From: Planctomycetota bacterium | GTDB lineage: Bacteria > Planctomycetota > Planctomycetia > Pirellulales > Thermoguttaceae | Length of the DNA: 8,483 nucleotides | Direction: 5' to 3' | Assembly (NCBI GenBank): GCA_023397045.1 | Contig: JAEWUR010000488.1 | Span: forward strand, 1-8,483 | Shown: positions 6,168 to 8,483 of the stretch, piece by piece | Position numbering within the stretch: position 1 is the stretch's first letter | How the letters are laid out: the number at the start of each line of letters is the position of its first letter | Translations under genes and position numbers: made by a program | Notes under the pieces: model-generated | The model's database searches: none | The model's input: only the letters and a program-made list of their open reading frames with translations | Told to the model about the DNA's origin: nothing

Positions 6168-7514
6168 ATGGCTCATCGTCGCCCCCAGCTGCCTCCAACG
6201 CCTCGCCATTGGCCGGCATCCATTAAGTCCGCAGTACTTCATGTCATATCTTTGGCGCAATTCTCTTTGTCCCACGCACGTGGATGGGCCGTCGACAGTC
6301 GTAATGCTCGAATCAGCTTGAAGGCCAAGCTTGATCGAGCAAACCAGGAGATCGCTTTGCTTCGGGAGGAGATGCGAATCCAGGACGCACGTATGACGCA
6401 TCTTCCTCCGCACCAACGGCCACACTACCCACCCGTGGAACGCATGTCCATTCTCGAGCTGAAGGCGGCGCGGAATTGGTCGCTTGCTCAAGCTGCTCGG
6501 GCGTTTCTCGTTACCTCGGCTACGATCTCCTGTTGGATGCGGCGCCTGCACGAAGAAGGTCCGGATGCATTGGTGCAACTGCAACAACCAGTGAATCGCT
6601 TTCCCGACTACATTACCTACTTGGTTAAGCGTCTCAAGCGACTTAGTCCCATGACGGTAAAAAAGAAAATCGCCGAGACACTGGCACGGGCCGGATTGCA
6701 TTTGGGAACGACCACCGTGAGCCGAATGCTGAAGCAGAAGCTCCGACATATCCCCACGCCCAGCGATGACACGCAAAGCGACGGAGCAGATCGCGTCGTC
6801 ACCGCCAAATGTCCTGGCAACTTGTGGCATATCGATTTGACGGTCGTGCCGACCGCATTTGGGTTTTGGGTTAGCTGGTTTCCCTTATCACTTTCGCAAC
6901 GCTGGCCATTTTGTCATTGGCTGGCGCTCGTCGAGGACCATTTCTCACGCCGCGTTATGGGATTCGCTGTGTTCAAGAGCCAGCCAACTTCGGAGCAAGT
7001 CCGGGCCTTCCTGGGTAGAACCATCTCCAAAGCAGGAGCCCCACCCAAACATCTTGTCTGCGACAAGGGTCGCCAATTCTGGTGCAAGGGCTTCAAAGCC
7101 TGGTGCAAGCGACGTGGTATCAAGCCGCGATTCGGCGCTGCGGGAAAACATGGCAGCATCGCCGTGATCGAACGCCTCATTCTTTCCGTCAAGTTGATGC
7201 TGCGTTTCTTCCCATTGGTACCATTCCGGATCGTTGCTTTTCGTCGCAATGTCCAAGCAACTGTTGATTGGTTTAACGAGTACCGCCCGCACACCACACT
7301 ACGGGGCCGCACGCCCAACGAGGTCTACGAGAGACGATTCCCCGCCAATCGTCGACCAAGGCTCGAACCACGCAACCGGTGGCCACGCGGGGCCCCGTGT
7401 GCCCGACCTCACGCTTTGGTTCGTGGCAAGCCCGGTACCATCGTGGAACTTGATGTCGAGTTCCATGCCGGGTGCCAGCACCTGCCAATCGTTGCACTTA
7501 GGCGAGCCGGATAG
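6168..7514 (+). CDS. Integrase B: complete DDE (rve-type) transposase
   Basis: 448 residues, the full length I expect for the family. The N-terminus MAHRRPQLPPTPRHWP is typical, and ATG 6168 is the first start after an in-frame TGA at 6144. A coiled stretch (about 50-75) is followed by a helix-turn-helix (about 103-128, WSLAQAARAFLVTSATISCW) and a second DNA-binding part (about 160-190, KKKIAETLARAGLHLGTTTV). The catalytic acids are all present: D223 in WHIDLTVVP, D299 in VCDKGRQFW and E335 in IAVIERLI. The core ends with WFNEYRPHTTLRGRTPNEVY and a basic C-terminal arm. The protein probably cuts and pastes its own element. After E335, SVKLMLRFFPLVPF differs from the more usual charged helix, so activity is likely but not certain. 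No clear terminal inverted repeats were found. The start is only 50 bases past the stop of integrase A. Confidence 0.9.
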   Translation: MAHRRPQLPPTPRHWPASIKSAVLHVISLAQFSLSHARGWAVDSRNARISLKAKLDRANQEIALLREEMRIQDARMTHLPPHQRPHYPPVERMSILELKAARNWSLAQAARAFLVTSATISCWMRRLHEEGPDALVQLQQPVNRFPDYITYLVKRLKRLSPMTVKKKIAETLARAGLHLGTTTVSRMLKQKLRHIPTPSDDTQSDGADRVVTAKCPGNLWHIDLTVVPTAFGFWVSWFPLSLSQRWPFCHWLALVEDHFSRRVMGFAVFKSQPTSEQVRAFLGRTISKAGAPPKHLVCDKGRQFWCKGFKAWCKRRGIKPRFGAAGKHGSIAVIERLILSVKLMLRFFPLVPFRIVAFRRNVQATVDWFNEYRPHTTLRGRTPNEVYERRFPANRRPRLEPRNRWPRGAPCARPHALVRGKPGTIVELDVEFHAGCQHLPIVALRRAG

Positions 7515-7632
7515 CAACAGAATCACGTTGTAGCGAAAGGCAACGCTTTCCGTCTGCGCAGCGGTTATGTACTGAGCCAATCTTGTCTTCGAATTGCCAA
7601 ACAGCGTCACGGTCGTCTCATCTTGCGACCGT

Positions 7633-7654
7633 CCGATGACGTCGACGTCATCGG
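7633..7654. repeat. Perfect 22-bp palindrome
   Basis: CCGATGACGTC is followed directly by its reverse complement, with no spacer, giving a 22-base perfect palindrome; the next pair (T7632/C7655) does not match. It lies about 120 bases after the integrase B stop, in a gap of about 270 bases without a supported gene. With no T-run and no loop it is not a terminator. It could be an operator or the terminal or recombination site of a transposon; the function is unknown. Confidence 0.55.
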
Positions 7655-7787
7655 CTTTCACACATCAATCACCACATTATTGAGGGGCCAGATTCTCCGT
7701 CAAGCAGGTTGTAATAATTCGATGGTTTAGCACACCCCTTCGTGAACTCAAGGCGATCACGGAGTGGTATTGCGGTAGGGACCGGAA

Positions 7788-8005
7788 GATCACTACACGC
7801 CGAAGCACGGCAGTTGGCTGGACATGGAGTTAAGTGTGATGACCAAGCAGTGCCTCCGATGGCGGATTCCCGACGAGCCCACGCTGATCTGCGAGGTTGC
7901 CGCTTGGGAATCCACGCGAGACACCGCTCAATGCCACATCGACTGGCGTTTCAGCACAGCCAACGCCCGAATCAAACTCATACTTCTCTACCCATCAATT
8001 CAGGT
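7788..8005 (+). pseudogene. IS630-family transposase, 3' remnant
   Basis: Translated from 7788, the sequence reads DHYTPKHGSWLDM, then ELSVMTKQCL, RIPDEPTL, VAAWE, HIDWRFSTANARIKL and LLYPSIQ. This is the C-terminal quarter of an IS630-type transposase, as shown by HYTPKHGSWL and the WRF-ARIKL-LYPS ending. The N-terminal domain and the first two catalytic acids are gone. Relatives read about DM-AEI-ELSV here, so roughly three codons, including the third catalytic acid, are missing. The frame passes the usual family end (LYPS) and runs on into the next gene's antisense. It is a dead relic. Its 3' end abuts or slightly overlaps the minus-strand gene ending at 8000. Confidence 0.82.
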
Positions 8006-8479
8006 CCGGTTGAGGCACCAGGGCTCGACCAATGGTAACGACGGCAGCTTTGCATGCCGTTCAAACTCCATTGCCTTCTCACGATCAACGTAGACGCGCA
8101 GTACACAATGCGGCTCAGTTCGCGATTTCATGTCCAACACCGCGAATAGGCCGGCAGCGTCCATCACCGGCCGCACCCAGCCCATGCAATGATCGCAATA
8201 ATGCTCACACGCCGAGGCATCGTTGTCCAATACCTTCGACAGGCTCGGGCAGCGATCCATGCGAAACTCGAAGAAGTCCGCCGTCAGCGTCAATTGTCCT
8301 CCGCAGTTCTCCTCCTTCAATATCCGCGCCCAGTAATCGTGGCATGCTCGCAATCGCCCAATGCGAAATTGGTCAGCCAACTCCGTCTTCTGCAATTCGC
8401 CGATGCTGGCCCAATAGGCCGCGAGGTGTTCGAGCCCTCGCGATTCGAGGGCTTTAAAAACCTCGTTGTAGTAACGCAC
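8000..8479 (-). CDS. Cysteine-rich hypothetical protein, perhaps ATC-hydrolase-like (start near or beyond window edge)
   Basis: A frame of 159 residues, with a GTG at 8479 as the first visible start. The true start may lie outside the window, because MRYYNEVFKALESRG already looks like conserved sequence. The N-terminal half is helical. The C-terminal half has a cluster of cysteines: MDRCPSLSKV (C77), ACEHYCDHCMGWV (C91, C95, C98) and RTEPHC (C125), followed by LRVYVD. The order Cys-Pro, Cys cluster, C-terminal T..x..C faintly resembles L-2-amino-thiazoline-4-carboxylate-hydrolase-like proteins (PF14196), but this is a weak guess. The last residues (PSLPLVEPWCLNRT) may have been altered by the IS630 remnant that abuts the 3' end. 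No signal peptide or membrane segment is visible. Confidence 0.6.
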   Translation of the reverse strand: MRYYNEVFKALESRGLEHLAAYWASIGELQKTELADQFRIGRLRACHDYWARILKEENCGGQLTLTADFFEFRMDRCPSLSKVLDNDASACEHYCDHCMGWVRPVMDAAGLFAVLDMKSRTEPHCVLRVYVDREKAMEFERHAKLPSLPLVEPWCLNRT

Positions 8480-8483
8480 AAAA

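Noticed and set aside
7515..7661. Minus-strand frame starting at 7661 and running into the integrase B 3' end
   Set aside because: More than half of it is antisense to integrase B. The rest shows no recognisable motif and no good ribosome binding site.

Overview
The window reads as an accessory, transposon-rich stretch of a bacterial chromosome. The organism is most likely a planctomycete or a relative. This rests on two families of DDE integrase/transposase (a 'MKRFVHPLL' type and a 'MAHRRPQLPP' type) that I associate mainly with Planctomycetota, plus a moderately high GC content judged by eye. It is an inference from family recognition, not a taxonomic proof.

Layout, left to right. (1) 1-930, + strand: the 3' part of a gene for a DNA phosphorothioation (Dnd)-associated putative methyltransferase, a marker of a defence locus that continues upstream of the window. 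(2) 931-1344: an intergenic stretch holding a minus-strand rho-independent terminator (1235-1270) and the 3' half only of a tRNA-Arg(ACG) gene (1298-1344, minus). This is the classic scar left where an integrative element has entered a tRNA gene. (3) 1662-6117, + strand: a DDE transposase (here 'integrase A') split in two by an insertion. (4) 2469-5889: the insertion itself, about 3.4 kb, with four genes all on the minus strand. In order of transcription they are a DUF5372-like small protein, a helix-turn-helix protein, a 93-residue unknown protein, and a 696-residue large serine recombinase. The last two overlap by ATGA. A consensus-like promoter (TTGACA / CATAAT) precedes the HTH gene. (5) 6168-7514, + strand: a complete second DDE transposase ('integrase B') with all three acidic residues. 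(6) 7515-8005: a gap with a perfect 22-bp palindrome, then a 3' remnant of an IS630-family transposase. (7) 8000-8479, minus: a cysteine-rich hypothetical protein, open to the right edge of the window.

How it fits together. The left edge carries defence-related cargo next to a tRNA attachment scar. The rest is nested mobile DNA: a transposase invaded by a very compact serine-recombinase element, a second transposase behind it and an IS630 relic. The most interesting object is the four-gene element. Its coding sequence runs almost from end to end, and both ends fall on the same trinucleotide GAT in the same reading frame of the host gene. Removing it at that GAT restores an open integrase frame that lacks only about 11 codons, including the region of the third catalytic residue. 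This is what a serine recombinase using a short crossover core would leave.
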